A stretch of 64,000 nt of DNA from Deinobacterium chartae (lineage in GTDB: Bacteria > Deinococcota > Deinococci > Deinococcales > Deinococcaceae): assembly GCF_014202645.1 (NCBI RefSeq), contig NZ_JACHHG010000001.1:310001-374000 (forward strand). Reading direction: 5' to 3'. The position numbers were made by a program, and so were the translations under genes. This document shows, piece by piece, positions 27,936 through 39,771 of the stretch (its first letter is position 1; each line of letters begins with the position of its first letter). The notes beneath the pieces were generated by a model. It was not told where the DNA came from, ran no database searches, and saw nothing but the letters and a program-made list of their open reading frames with translations.

Positions 27936-28114
27936 GCGACAATGAATAAGACGGTGTATAAAACCGTTGCGGATCCGCGCCGACGCGCAGGAGTCGCGGG
28001 GAAAGGCAGCACGGGTGCCCGCCCCCACTACGGAGGTGATTGACCGGGCGCTTTTGCAGGGTCACATCGGGCGGTCCCGTGCGCCGCGCCTGATCCGCTG
28101 CGTGCCTAAAACGT

Positions 28115-29272
28115 ATGAGTCTTCGACTCGGCTCTTTCGTGTTATTCGGTTTTTATGCGCTTCTCGGCTTCGTGGACGCCGCTTTCGGCGTCGCCTGGAA
28201 CGGGTTCCTGACCCGCTTCCACCTGGCTCCGGCCTCGCTCGCCTACGCGCTGCTGTTCGGCACGCTCGCGGCTCTTCCGCTGCTGTGGTTCGGCGGACAA
28301 GCCCTGGCCCGCTGGCCCAAACGCCCACCGCTGATCGCGGTTGCCCTGACGGTCGTCGCGGTGGTCTGGAGCCTGATCCTCACCCCCGGCGCTGCGACCT
28401 TTCTGATTTCGGTTGCCGCCCTGCTGATCGTCACTGCCGCCCTTGACGCCGCCGCCAGCGGCGCGGCCCTGGACCTCGAGGCGCGCAGCGGCGTTCGCCT
28501 GCTCGGCAAGGTGCAGTCCGGCTTCGCGGTCGGCGCCGTGAGCGGCGCGGCCCTCAGCGGCTTTCTGGTCGGCAACGGAAACCTCGTGCTGCTCGGCGTC
28601 ATCATCCTGGCCTGGGTGACCCTGCTGCTGCTGGGGTTGTGGCGCATGCGCATTCCCACCCCGGCAGCGAACCTCGAGGGCGAGGAGGCCCAACTGCCGC
28701 GCGCCCGCGCCAGCACCCTCGCCCTCATCGGCGCGGCGGCGGTGATCGCCTATTACGCCGAGGGCATGATGCTCTCCTGGAGCGGGGTTTTCCTGCAACG
28801 GGACCTGGGGCTGTCCGCGCACCTCAGCGGCCTGCTCTCCAGCGGCTACTACGTGGCCTTCGGCGTGGGCGCGCTGCTCAGCAGCACGCTGCTCACCCGC
28901 CTGGGAGCGCGCCGATCCATGCGCCTGCTCAGCCTCGTCGCAGCGATCGGCGGCCTGATGCTCGTCAGCGCCGCCCACATCCTGGTTGCCGCTGCGGGCA
29001 TGCTGCTGCTGGGTGCTGCCGTCGCAGGCCTGATGCCCACGCTGCTCTCGTGGGCCGCCAACTTGGGCCTGGGGGCCGGGGCCGCCGGGTTCGTGAGCAC
29101 CTTCGCCTACCTCGGTATGGTGCTCGAGCCGGTCACGGTCTCGCTGGGCGGCGAGAGCCTGCGCCCGGCGCTGATGTCGCTGCCCGCCCTGCTGCTGCTG
29201 ATGGGTGCGCTCACCTACTGGCGTCCCGCCGGACAGTCCCGGAGCGCGACTGTGGCCGGAGCGTGGGATTGA
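28115..29272 (+). CDS. MFS transporter
   Basis: 385 residues with about twelve hydrophobic segments. The N-terminal half opens FVLFGFYALLGFVDAAFGVAWNGFLTRFHL, and the C-terminal half begins after a loop near residue 195 (EGEEAQLPRARAS). The wording is close to the FucP/YbjJ-like branch of sugar or unknown-solute MFS proteins rather than drug exporters. The ATG at 28115 has no ribosome site; a TAAAAC element lies only 2 nt upstream, so the precise start is uncertain. A strong terminator follows. The gene lies directly after the AT-rich gap. Confidence 0.85.
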   Translation: MSLRLGSFVLFGFYALLGFVDAAFGVAWNGFLTRFHLAPASLAYALLFGTLAALPLLWFGGQALARWPKRPPLIAVALTVVAVVWSLILTPGAATFLISVAALLIVTAALDAAASGAALDLEARSGVRLLGKVQSGFAVGAVSGAALSGFLVGNGNLVLLGVIILAWVTLLLLGLWRMRIPTPAANLEGEEAQLPRARASTLALIGAAAVIAYYAEGMMLSWSGVFLQRDLGLSAHLSGLLSSGYYVAFGVGALLSSTLLTRLGARRSMRLLSLVAAIGGLMLVSAAHILVAAAGMLLLGAAVAGLMPTLLSWAANLGLGAGAAGFVSTFAYLGMVLEPVTVSLGGESLRPALMSLPALLLLMGALTYWRPAGQSRSATVAGAWD

Positions 29273-29324
29273 GCCGGATGTTCTCCCGGAGCCCTTAACT
29301 TTGAATCCCCATCCTTTTTTACGA

Positions 29325-29357
29325 AGTTTCCCCGCCCGAATGGCGGGGAAACTTTTT
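29325..29357 (+). terminator. Rho-independent terminator of the MFS gene
   Basis: A perfect 12-bp stem (29325-29336 with 29342-29353) and five T. Its right arm touches the stop codon of the minus-strand GrpB-related frame at 29357. Confidence 0.93.
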
Positions 29358-30095
29358 CAGCGCTGCTTGCCCCGGCCCGCGCAGTCCAGCGCCCGCCAGG
29401 CCAATACCGGCGGCAGCGGCGGATTGCCGTACCGCTCGCCCTCGGGCGTGACCACCGCGTCGCACTCCTCGAGGTAGGTTCCCGTCACCTCCGATTTCTC
29501 ACCGCTCGCGAGCTGCACGCTGGCCCGCAGCACGGTTCCGCGCTGCGGCCGGTACGCTTCGTAAGCGAACCAGTCCGCGCCGTCTGCGTCCTGACCTATC
29601 CAGGCCAGCGCCCGGGCATATACGGCGTTCTTGCGCGCGGTAGGCAGCGGGCCCCTCGAGGGCCTGCGCGCGCTTGGCCGCGTTCATCTCGGCGCGCCAG
29701 CGAGGTGAGGCGCGCATCCGGTCCCGCAGCCGCACGAAAAAGTCGTACCCGCTGCCGCGCACCGTCACCTGCAGCGCAGCGTCCAGGTCGGGCACGCCTG
29801 GCAGGGCGGGCAACTCGAACGAGGCGAACACGCCCTCGACCCAGTTCTCCGGCTGCGCCCGGGCGAAATGGCGGTCGAGCACCCGCACGGCTTCTGCGAA
29901 CTCCTGCGCCTCGAGCACGCACGCCAGGTCCAGGTCGCCTTTGGTGAGCAGGCCCGGTACGGCGGTTGCCCCGACGTGTTCGACCCGGGCCGCCGGGCAG
30001 AGCTCGCGTATCCGCTCTGCCAGCCGCCCTGCGAGGGCCTCGTAGCGTTCGAAGACCTCGAGGGTCACCTCGGTCAGCCGTACCGTTTCGCGCAT
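29357..30095 (-). pseudogene. GrpB-family (UPF0157) nucleotidyltransferase-like gene with a frameshift
   Basis: ATG 30095 lies 6 nt after a TACACT box (30102-30107), the leaderless pattern. The product reads as GrpB family: VEHVGATAVPGLLTKGDLDLACVL is the signature nucleotidyltransferase-like core, followed by ELPALPGVPDLDAALQVTVRGSGYDFFVRLRDRM. After EGPAAYRAQ, near 29620, the frame changes into arginine-rich nonsense ending at 29499. The next frame instead continues sensibly (KNAVYARALAWIGQDADGAD and then WFAYEAYRPQRG) to TGA 29357. That second frame has no start codon after its upstream stop, so one gene broken by a 1-base shift in a CGCGCGC run explains both halves. The unbroken protein would have about 245 residues, longer than usual for GrpB. 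Confidence 0.7.
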
Positions 30096-30120
30096 GCCTT
30101 CAGTGTACGGCTCCAAAGCG

Positions 30121-30146
30121 CTTCCCCCGCTCGGCGGCGGGGGAAG
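30121..30146 (-). terminator. Hairpin after the small membrane protein gene
   Basis: A perfect 10-bp stem CTTCCCCCGC/GCGGGGGAAG with a 6-base loop, 15 bases past the minus-strand stop at 30162. Only a short T-run (TTT) follows on that strand. Confidence 0.55.
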
Positions 30147-30161
30147 CAACAAGAGCAGCGC

Positions 30162-30386
30162 TCAGCGGCGGTCGTAGCCCGAGGGCGGCGGGGCGGTGGT
30201 GGCATCCTCGCGCGGCGAGGGGTCGCGGCGGCGGGTGCTGCCTACGGCCGAGATGATACCGATGCCCGCCAAAACGATGATGCCCACCCAGATCCACTGC
30301 TGGGGCACGTTGAGCAGGCTCGCTCCGTAGGCCAGACCGGCGATCACGATGATAAAGCCGATAACATAGATTGCGAAGGACGACAT
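30162..30386 (-). CDS. Small two-helix membrane protein, 74 aa
   Basis: Two hydrophobic helices (SFAIYVIGFIIVIAGLAYGASLL and WIWVGIIVLAGIGIISAVG) followed by a charged, proline-rich cytoplasmic tail (TRRRDPSPREDATTAPPPSG). An excellent ribosome site, AAGGAGGAG, precedes ATG 30386. The function is unknown. Small membrane proteins of this shape are common in Deinococci. It stands alone, flanked by hairpin and promoter regions. Confidence 0.8.
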   Translation of the reverse strand: MSSFAIYVIGFIIVIAGLAYGASLLNVPQQWIWVGIIVLAGIGIISAVGSTRRRDPSPREDATTAPPPSGYDRR

Positions 30387-30548
30387 GTCTCTCCTCCTTT
30401 CGGCGCTTTAGCTAACTTAGTTATGCGCCACCGTCGGTGACGGGCGATGAGTTGCCGCTTAGCAATGGTTCAGCGACCGAACGCGCTGTTCATCCGCACC
30501 GTTCCGGCTGCCCGGTGAACCCCGGGGGCGCTGTGATACCCTGCGGGG

Positions 30549-31628
30549 ATGACCGACCCCGCCCCTTCCTCCCTCGCCTTCGACTGGAACCTGCTCCCGA
30601 CCCTCACCGCCGACCTGCCGGGCACCGGAGGCCGCATCCGTGAGCTCGAGGAGGACTTCCAGGTGGACGAGGTGCCGCTGTACCTCCCCTCGGGCGAGGG
30701 TGACGACCTGTATATCCGCCTGGAAAAGCGCGGGCACAACACCAACCACGTGGTCAAGGAACTCGCGACCCAACTGGGCCTTGACCTGAAAAAGATCGGG
30801 GTGGCAGGGCTCAAGGACCGCCGCGCGGTCACCACCCAGTGGATCAGCCTGCCCGCCAAGGCCGAGCGCCGCCTCGAGGCCTTCGCAATGGAAGGCGTGC
30901 GCATCCTCGAGGTGAGCCGCCACACCAACCGGCTCGGCATCGGGCACCTGCTGGGCAACCGCTTTCGCATCCGGGTGCGCGGCGCCCCGGGCGGCGCCGC
31001 GCTCGCGCGCACCGTGATGCAGCGCTTAGAGGGCGGGGTACCCAACTACTTCGGGCCGCAGCGCTTCGGGATCGGCGGCAAGAACGCCGAGGAGGGCCTG
31101 CGCCTGGTGCGCTCGAACCTGCGCGGGCGCGGCTCGATTCCGCTCAAGCGCTTCCTGGTGTCCTCGCTGCAGAGCGCGGTGTTCAATGCCTACCTGGCCG
31201 AGCGGCTGAGGCTGGGCCTGTTCGACGCCCTGCTCGAGGGTGACATGGCCAAAAAGCACGACACCGGCGGGGTATTTCGGGTGGAAGACGCGGCCCTCGA
31301 GAGCGAGCGCGCCCGGCGCGGCGAGATCTCGGCTACTGGCACGCTGTTTGGCCGCAAGGTGCGCCCGCTCGATGGCGCTGCCGGGGAACTCGAGCGACGG
31401 GTGCTGGAGAGCTTCGGGCTGACCCTCGAGGATTTCGCCTCGCGCAAGGGCGACCGCCGCATCGTGCGGGTGTTCCTCGAGGGGGTGGGGGTCGAAGAGG
31501 CCGAGGACGGCTTTGTGCTGAGCTTCCTGCTGCCGCGGGGGGCCTTTGCCACCTCGGTGCTGCGCGAGGTGATGAAGACCGAGGTGGACCGTGAACCGGG
31601 CGAGCCTGACGAAGAGCTATCTGAGTAG
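30549..31628 (+). CDS. truD: tRNA pseudouridine synthase D
   Basis: 359 residues, full length. TruD isomerises U13 of certain tRNAs to pseudouridine. The catalytic Asp lies in the family motif [14 protein letters not shown] near residue 94. [40 protein letters not shown] and the C-terminal [16 protein letters not shown] are further signatures. TACCCT (30537-30542) ends 6 nt before the ATG, predicting a leaderless mRNA. The next gene overlaps its 3' end by 38 bases in another frame, so the two are likely cotranscribed. Confidence 0.96.
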   Translation: MTDPAPSSLAFDWNLLPTLTADLPGTGGRIRELEEDFQVDEVPLYLPSGEGDDLYIRLEKRGHNTNHVVKELATQLGLDLKKIGVAGLKDRRAVTTQWISLPAKAERRLEAFAMEGVRILEVSRHTNRLGIGHLLGNRFRIRVRGAPGGAALARTVMQRLEGGVPNYFGPQRFGIGGKNAEEGLRLVRSNLRGRGSIPLKRFLVSSLQSAVFNAYLAERLRLGLFDALLEGDMAKKHDTGGVFRVEDAALESERARRGEISATGTLFGRKVRPLDGAAGELERRVLESFGLTLEDFASRKGDRRIVRVFLEGVGVEEAEDGFVLSFLLPRGAFATSVLREVMKTEVDREPGEPDEELSE

Positions 31629-32022
31629 CGCTTACGGAGCGCTTGGCCGCACCTTTGCGCTGTGCGAGCAGGGAAGCTGGACGCCGCCGTGGGCCGAGGG
31701 CGGACGGCGCTGGGCGCTGATTACCGCCTGGAACCCGCGCAGCGTGAGGCTGTGCGCCGCGGACAACGAGCGCCGAGGCGCGCGGCTGCGCTCGGACCTC
31801 GAGGCACGCGGCCTCCCCTGCCACCCGGCGGGAAACGGCGAGGGCGAGTGGGCCGAGCCGGGATTCTTGGTGCTGGACCTGAGCCTGCGCACGGCCGCCG
31901 AACTGGGCGAGCGCTGGGAGCAGAACGCGGTGATCTGGGGCGTGGGGCGCCGTGCGGCGCTGGTGTGGTGCGCGGACGGGCGGCAGATGACCCGCCGCTG
32001 GCTGTGCGAAAAGGGGATGTAG
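31591..32022 (+). CDS. DUF3293 domain protein
   Basis: 143 residues. [47 protein letters not shown] and EPGFLVLDL match the small DUF3293 family, whose function is unknown. GTG 31591 has AGGTG upstream and overlaps truD by 38 bases. The C-terminal [19 protein letters not shown] is typical. No catalytic residues can be assigned. Confidence 0.85.
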   Translation: MNRASLTKSYLSSAYGALGRTFALCEQGSWTPPWAEGGRRWALITAWNPRSVRLCAADNERRGARLRSDLEARGLPCHPAGNGEGEWAEPGFLVLDLSLRTAAELGERWEQNAVIWGVGRRAALVWCADGRQMTRRWLCEKGM

Positions 32023-32032
32023 ACTGACCGTG

Positions 32033-33733
<1,701 letters not shown>

Positions 33734-33806
33734 TCTTTGGATCAGATGTAAGTTTTTTGCCGTTTGGAACGATTTTGAATTATTTCACAATACTGACACG
33801 TCGGGT

Positions 33807-33835
33807 TTGACAAGGGTTGGACCCGGTGTTAGTCT
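33807..33835 (+). promoter_or_regulatory. Promoter of the sugar ABC importer operon
   Basis: TTGACA (33807-33812), a 17-base spacer and TAGTCT (33830-33835): a good sigma-70-type promoter with a leader of about 110 nt. Confidence 0.8.
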
Positions 33836-33864
33836 TTGTGTGAAGTTTGCGCGTAATATCCGCC

Positions 33865-33878
33865 TGGAAGCGTTTCCA
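33865..33878 (+). promoter_or_regulatory. LacI/CcpA-type operator downstream of the importer promoter
   Basis: TGGAAGCGTTTCCA, one base away from the symmetric LacI-family half-site pair TGGAAACGTTTCCA. It lies about 23 bases after the expected start of transcription, a roadblock position. Sugar-responsive repression is likely; no LacI-family gene is in the window. Confidence 0.7.
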
Positions 33879-33952
33879 AAACTGGAGCCGCCCCGGACTT
33901 CATCTATTTCCCACTACAGTTCCAGCGCTTGCGCGCACATCCCGGAGGACGC

Positions 33953-35218
<1,266 letters not shown>

Positions 35219-35235
35219 TCCGACTTCGCCGCCTC

Positions 35236-35267
35236 GAGGAGGAGGGCGCACCCGCGTCCTCCTCTTT
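35236..35267 (+). terminator. Intergenic hairpin between binding-protein and permease genes
   Basis: Arms GAGGAGGA (35236-35243) and TCCTCCTC (35257-35264), followed only by TTT. Such stems commonly protect the upstream binding-protein mRNA and lower permease expression. Confidence 0.55.
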
Positions 35268-35355
35268 GGGTTAGGGGCCGCTCAAGACCGCTTAACGCCG
35301 ACGCAGCACCCCCCACCTACACTTGAGCTTAGACGTACACGGAAAGGAGCCGCGC

Positions 35356-36279
35356 ATGCAGAAGGCACAGACCCTTACGCCCCGCCGGGGCGGCCTCGAG
35401 CGGCAACGCGCCCGCATTGCCCTGTGGCTGCTGGTGCCGACGTTGCTGGCCATCGCCCTGGTCGCCGGGTATCCGCTGTTCAATACCATCTACCTCTCGT
35501 TCACCGACGCCAACCTGGGCTCGCCCGAGGCCCCCCGGGGTGTGGGGCTCTCCAACTACTGGACTCCGGACGGGCTGGGCATCCTGCAAGACCCGGCGTG
35601 GTGGAACTCGGTCGTCAACACCCTGAAGTTCACGGTCAGCTCGGTGGTCCTCGAGTTTCTGCTGGGCCTGGGCATCGCGCTGGTCATCAACTCCAAGTTT
35701 CCCGGGCGCGGCCTGATGCGCGCGGCCATCTTGGTTCCCTGGGCGATTCCCACGGTGGTCTCGGCGCAGATGTGGAAATGGATGTACAACGACCAGTTCG
35801 GCGTGATCAACGATTTGCTGTTCCGGCTGAACCTGATCGACGCGCCGATCAACTGGATCGCCAATCCGGACCTGGCGCTGTGGAGCATCGTGGCCGTGGA
35901 CGTGTGGAAGACCACACCCTTCGTGGCCCTGCTGCTGCTGGCCGGACTGCAGGCCATCCCCTCGGACATCTACGAGGCCGCCGACGTGGACGGCGCAAGC
36001 CGCTTCACGCAGTTCTGGCGCCTGACCCTGCCGCTGCTGGTCCCCACCATCTTGGTCACCCTGATCTTCCGCACCCTCGACGCCCTGCGGGTCTTCGACG
36101 TGGTGTACGTCATGAACGGCTACGCCGAGACGTCCATTTCCATGAGCGCGTATGCCAGGCAGCAGCTGATCGACTTCCAGGCACTGGGGGCCGGCAGCGC
36201 CGTGTCGGTCCTGATCTTTTTGGTGATCATGATCTTCACGGTGTTCTACGTGACCAGCCTGCGCGTGCGCTTCGACTGA
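35356..36279 (+). CDS. Sugar ABC transporter permease (MalF-like)
   Basis: 307 residues with six hydrophobic helices. The EAA loop that contacts the ATPase is [22 protein letters not shown], near residues 212-233. [32 protein letters not shown] begins helix 1. AAAGGAG precedes ATG 35356 at good spacing; the longer in-frame start at 35323 is not needed. It forms a heterodimer with the next gene's product in the inner membrane. Confidence 0.93.
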   Translation: MQKAQTLTPRRGGLERQRARIALWLLVPTLLAIALVAGYPLFNTIYLSFTDANLGSPEAPRGVGLSNYWTPDGLGILQDPAWWNSVVNTLKFTVSSVVLEFLLGLGIALVINSKFPGRGLMRAAILVPWAIPTVVSAQMWKWMYNDQFGVINDLLFRLNLIDAPINWIANPDLALWSIVAVDVWKTTPFVALLLLAGLQAIPSDIYEAADVDGASRFTQFWRLTLPLLVPTILVTLIFRTLDALRVFDVVYVMNGYAETSISMSAYARQQLIDFQALGAGSAVSVLIFLVIMIFTVFYVTSLRVRFD

Positions 36280-36292
36280 AAAGGAGGATGGA

Positions 36293-37183
36293 ATGAGCAC
36301 CTCACCGAGCGTTCCACCCCATCAGCCCGCCGCGCGCCGGCGCACCAAGCCCGGCAAGCTGATCGGCAACCTGCTGTTCTGGCTCGTCGTCATCATCATC
36401 TTGTTCTATGTGCTGTTCCCGTTTTACTGGGCGATCGTCACCAGCCTGAAGCTGCCCAGCCAGCTGTTTGACACGCCCGTGGCCTACTGGCCCGAGCGGC
36501 CCACCCTGGGCAACTACGCTCAGGTCTTTACCGGGCAGCCCTTCTCGCGCAACCTGATCAACTCGCTGGTGGTGGCGGTCGGCACGGTCGTCATCAGCCT
36601 GCTGCTGGCCATGCTGTCGGCCTACGCGCTGGGCCGCTTCCGTTTCCGCGGCAAGAGCATGCTGATGTACATCATCCTGGCCGTCTCGATGTTCCCCCAG
36701 ATCGCCGTACTCGGCGGGCTGTACACCCTGATTCGCGGCTTCGGGCTGTACAACACCTGGTGGGGCCTGATGTTCTCGTACCTGATCTTCACCCTGCCTT
36801 TCACCGTGTGGGTGATGACCTCGTTCGTGCGCGACATCCCGGCCGAACTCGAGGAAGCGGCCCTGGTGGACGGGGCCACCCCGCTACAAACCCTTTTCAA
36901 GGTGTTGCTGCCGGTGATGATGCCCTCGCTGGTTACCACCGGCTTGCTGGCTTTTATCACTGCCTGGAACGAGTTCCTGTTCGCGCTGACCTTCACCGCT
37001 GACAACACCGCGCGCACCGTGCCGGTCGCCATCAGCCTGTTCAGCGGTGCCAGCCAGTTCGAGCTGCCCTGGGCCGCGATCATGGCCGCCTCGGTGGTCG
37101 TGACCGTTCCCCTGATCGTGCTGGTGCTGATCTTCCAGCGCAACATCGTCTCGGGCCTGACCGCCGGTGCGGTCAAGGGCTGA
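36293..37183 (+). CDS. Sugar ABC transporter permease (MalG-like)
   Basis: 296 residues, six hydrophobic helices. [23 protein letters not shown] is helix 1 and the first loop. The EAA motif is [23 protein letters not shown], followed by [17 protein letters not shown], the classic MalG ending, and [22 protein letters not shown] precedes the ATG, 13 bases after the MalF-like stop. A strong hairpin closes the operon. Confidence 0.94.
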   Translation: MSTSPSVPPHQPAARRRTKPGKLIGNLLFWLVVIIILFYVLFPFYWAIVTSLKLPSQLFDTPVAYWPERPTLGNYAQVFTGQPFSRNLINSLVVAVGTVVISLLLAMLSAYALGRFRFRGKSMLMYIILAVSMFPQIAVLGGLYTLIRGFGLYNTWWGLMFSYLIFTLPFTVWVMTSFVRDIPAELEEAALVDGATPLQTLFKVLLPVMMPSLVTTGLLAFITAWNEFLFALTFTADNTARTVPVAISLFSGASQFELPWAAIMAASVVVTVPLIVLVLIFQRNIVSGLTAGAVKG

Positions 37184-37202
37184 GCTGCTCTGCTGCCACC
37201 GC

Positions 37203-37232
37203 CGCGAGGCCGCCCCCAGGGGCGGCCTCGCG
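37203..37232 (+). terminator. Terminator of the sugar importer operon
   Basis: A perfect 14-bp GC-rich stem with a 2-base loop, followed by TGTTCAGGTTTT, about 20 bases after the last stop. Confidence 0.75.
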
Positions 37233-37302
37233 TGTTCAGGTTTTCCTTAACTCATCCTCAATCCCACCATAACCTCGAAGGGCCGTACACTACCATGAGG
37301 TT

Positions 37303-38496
37303 ATGCGGAGGAGCACTCAGTTAGCGACCTTGACCGTGGCTGCGCTGCTCAGTTTCAGCCCGAGCGTGGCCGGCTACCTCTCGCAGACCTACCAGCGCTA
37401 CTCGCTCGGTCACAGCGACCTCTCCCCTGCTGCGGTCGAAGCGGCCCTCGAGGCCCAGGGCCCCGCACTGGGCCCTCCCAGCGCCCCGCTGCTGGACCGC
37501 TACACCGCGCGCCTGGAAGAGTACACCCAGGCCCTAGACGCCCTCGAGGTGAGCGGCGCGCGGCGCGTCCGGCTGCTCGAGCGCTACTGGCAGGTGTACT
37601 GGCAGGCCTACGAGCTGCTGGGGGCCGCTCAGGCCTCAGCACTCGTCCGCATGCTCGCGACCGAGACGCGCAATCAGGCTCCCGAACTGGGGCGCCACAG
37701 CGCCTTCGCCAGCCCCGAAACCGCCCTGGCCAGCTCGCTGCGCTGGTTGGAGTTCATCCGCTGGGTCAGCGCGCTACCCCCGGGCAGCCCCGACCTCGAG
37801 CAGGTGCTGAGCGCGCGCAGCCCGGTGAGGCTCGCGCCCGGAGCGGTGCTGGGCAACGCCCGCTGGATCATGCGGGCCGCCAACGCCACCCGGCTGCCGC
37901 ACGGCGTGCTGGCCGCCATCGTAGACAACGAGCAGGCGGGCAGCCAGCAGGTGTACGGCATCGCCGGAGCGATGCGCAGCTTTGCCGACACGGTGGCGTG
38001 GCGCACCGCACAGGTGTACGGCTCGAGCGGGCTCAGCGGGCGGATCTCACAGACGGTCGGGTTAGCGCAGATGTCGTGGAAAGACGCACTGGGACAACGT
38101 GAACGCTTCGAGGCGCTGGGAATCCGGCTGGGCGTTCCCTTCCCCGAGACCGAGGCCCAAGCGCGCGCTCTGCTGGTGCGCCCCTACGCCAACTTGGTGT
38201 TCACCGGCTCGAGGCTGCGCGGCTACCTGAACGCGCTGTCAGACGACGACCCGCTCTCGATGCGCCCGCACGCCAGCGCCTGGACCTACTTCGTAGGCCC
38301 GGCGTGGCACAACAACCCGGCACTCGCCTCGAGCGGTGAAACCTTTGCGTACGCCTGGAATGGATTTTTCAAGGCCGCCCTGTACCAGCGTCTGATCCCG
38401 GCTTACCTGCGGGCCGAACAGGGCCCGGTCGCCCAGGCCCAGCGTTCTTTGCCCGGCTACAGCAGCGCCGCTACGTCGTCCAGCGCGGGCGGGTAA
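37303..38496 (+). CDS. Secreted lysozyme-like / lytic transglycosylase-like protein
   Basis: 397 residues. TACCAT (37291-37296) lies 6 nt before the ATG, so it is leaderless. The signal peptide is [18 protein letters not shown]. Residues 190-270 resemble the lysozyme superfamily: a catalytic-type Glu in [21 protein letters not shown] and the GLAQMSW segment in the place of the GLMQ motif of lytic transglycosylases. [17 protein letters not shown] near residue 330 fits the same fold. Overall similarity is loose, so the activity is inference; it may cleave peptidoglycan or bind it. Its last 40 bases overlap the last 40 of the convergent kinase gene. Confidence 0.65.
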   Translation: MRRSTQLATLTVAALLSFSPSVAGYLSQTYQRYSLGHSDLSPAAVEAALEAQGPALGPPSAPLLDRYTARLEEYTQALDALEVSGARRVRLLERYWQVYWQAYELLGAAQASALVRMLATETRNQAPELGRHSAFASPETALASSLRWLEFIRWVSALPPGSPDLEQVLSARSPVRLAPGAVLGNARWIMRAANATRLPHGVLAAIVDNEQAGSQQVYGIAGAMRSFADTVAWRTAQVYGSSGLSGRISQTVGLAQMSWKDALGQRERFEALGIRLGVPFPETEAQARALLVRPYANLVFTGSRLRGYLNALSDDDPLSMRPHASAWTYFVGPAWHNNPALASSGETFAYAWNGFFKAALYQRLIPAYLRAEQGPVAQAQRSLPGYSSAATSSSAGG

Positions 38497-39362
38497 GCGC
38501 CGGGGCGGGTGCAGGCCGCCGCGCCGGCCGCGACCGCAAAAGCGAGGTGCCCGGTCAGGTCCGTCTCGCGCCGCAGGCGGCTGTACACCAACGCCGCCGC
38601 GAACGCATCGCCCGCGCCGACCGTGTCCACCACCATGATCCGCGGCGGGCTCACGCGCACGACCTCGCCCGCATGGTAGAGCTCCGCGCCCCGTGCCCCA
38701 CGCGTGACCACCACCACGGCAACCGGGTTCCAGCCGCGCAGCAAAGACAAGGCTTCAGCCTCGTCCTGTCCGGGAAACAGCCCGCTCAGGTCCTCGTCGG
38801 ACACCTTGATCAGGTCGGCGAGCCGCACCATCCGCTCGAGGGTCGGGCGGTAGGCGGCGGTCATGGTGGCGCGGTAGTTCGGATCGAACGAGATCAGGCG
38901 GCCCAGCGCGCGCGCCTCTTCGGCCAGGCCGAGCAGCCTCGAGGCGAGCGGTTCACGGGTGAGCGAGATGCCGCCAAAATGCAGCGCTTCGGCGGCCTGC
39001 AGCCATCCCTGAGGCAACTGTTTTGGATCGAAAGCCAAGTCGGCGGAATTCTCGCCCACAAAAAAGTAGCGTGGCGGGTGCGTTTCGGGCACCATCGCCA
39101 GCAGGGGCGGACGGTCGGCGCGCTGCAGGAAACGCAGGTCCAGGCCCGCCTCAGCGCTCAGGCGAGCCAGTTCCTCGCCCAGGTCATCTTGGCTGACCGC
39201 TCCGGCAAAGGCGCTGCGCAGTCCGAGCGCGGCGGCGGCGCGCGCCACATTCCACCCGGCCCCCCCGGCCCGGCTCTCCCAGCGGTGCTCACCGGTCCGG
39301 ATAAAGTCGGTCAGGGCCTCTCCTGCGCTGACAAAACTGGGTAACGCGGTCATGGCGGTCAT
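38457..39362 (-). CDS. PfkB-family sugar kinase (fructokinase-like)
   Basis: 301 residues. PfkB signature 2 with the catalytic Asp is [16 protein letters not shown] near residue 250. The N-terminal substrate loop is [24 protein letters not shown], and [15 protein letters not shown] is the mid-domain strand. The closest groups phosphorylate fructose, ribose or 2-keto-3-deoxygluconate. TATAGT (39369-39374) ends 6 nt before ATG 39362. It is divergent from the HmoA-like gene across 46 bases. It may serve the nearby sugar importer, but there is no operon link. Confidence 0.9.
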   Translation of the reverse strand: MTAMTALPSFVSAGEALTDFIRTGEHRWESRAGGAGWNVARAAAALGLRSAFAGAVSQDDLGEELARLSAEAGLDLRFLQRADRPPLLAMVPETHPPRYFFVGENSADLAFDPKQLPQGWLQAAEALHFGGISLTREPLASRLLGLAEEARALGRLISFDPNYRATMTAAYRPTLERMVRLADLIKVSDEDLSGLFPGQDEAEALSLLRGWNPVAVVVVTRGARGAELYHAGEVVRVSPPRIMVVDTVGAGDAFAAALVYSRLRRETDLTGHLAFAVAAGAAACTRPGAYPPALDDVAALL

Positions 39363-39408
39363 GCTGCAACTATATGTTCCTCACCCACACGCAGGGTTAA
39401 ATCAGGGC

Positions 39409-39720
39409 ATGTTTGTAACCATGAACCGTTTGTTCGTCAACCCCGAGTTCCACGCGGCCTTCGAGGAGAACTTTCGTCACCGCGCCGGTGCGGTAGATGG
39501 CATGCCCGGCTTCGTGCGCAACCAGGTGCTGCGCCCCGCGCAAGAGGGTCAGCCGTACGTGGTGGTGACCACCTGGGAGAGCCGCGAGCACTTCGAGGGC
39601 TGGGTCAACTCGGATGCTTTCCGCCAGGGACACGCGCGCAGCGGCAGCCTGCCGCGCGAGGCCTTCAGCGCGCCCAGCAGCCTCGAGACCTTCGAGGTGC
39701 TGCTCGATACCCAGGGCTGA
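39409..39720 (+). CDS. HmoA/IsdG-like antibiotic biosynthesis monooxygenase-fold protein
   Basis: 103 residues. The N-terminal strand MFVTMNRLFVNPEFHAAFEENF has the Asn used by heme-degrading IsdG/HmoA enzymes. MPGFVRNQVLRPAQEGQPYVVVTTWESREHFEGWVNSDAF supplies the conserved Trp and His. These enzymes open heme to release iron. TTAAAT lies 6 nt before ATG 39409, near the leaderless pattern; a start at 39352 would overlap the divergent kinase. A palindromic terminator follows. Confidence 0.8.
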   Translation: MFVTMNRLFVNPEFHAAFEENFRHRAGAVDGMPGFVRNQVLRPAQEGQPYVVVTTWESREHFEGWVNSDAFRQGHARSGSLPREAFSAPSSLETFEVLLDTQG

Positions 39721-39722
39721 TA

Positions 39723-39762
39723 CGGGCGAAGAGGGCAGGCGGCCGCCTGCCCTCTTCGCCCG
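39723..39762. terminator. Perfect 40-bp hairpin between convergent genes
   Basis: Fully self-complementary, just after the HmoA-like stop and 10 bases before the Mn catalase stop. No T-run. It serves as a shared 3' structure like those at 20725, 43201 and 52927. Confidence 0.65.
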
Positions 39763-39771
39763 GTAGCGGCA

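Larger units (their letters stand above)
27333..28114. other. Long gene-poor gap: typA leader plus AT-rich segment
   Basis: About 780 bases without a confident gene. The left part holds the typA leader and promoter, and is GC-rich. From about 27690 to 28020 the base composition drops clearly (many A/T runs such as TTTACATC, GATTTTTC, AATAACATT), unlike any other stretch of this length in the window. Codon-like structure of the host is absent except for one weak minus-strand frame. This looks like inserted or decayed foreign DNA. I see no inverted repeats marking an insertion sequence. Confidence 0.5.
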
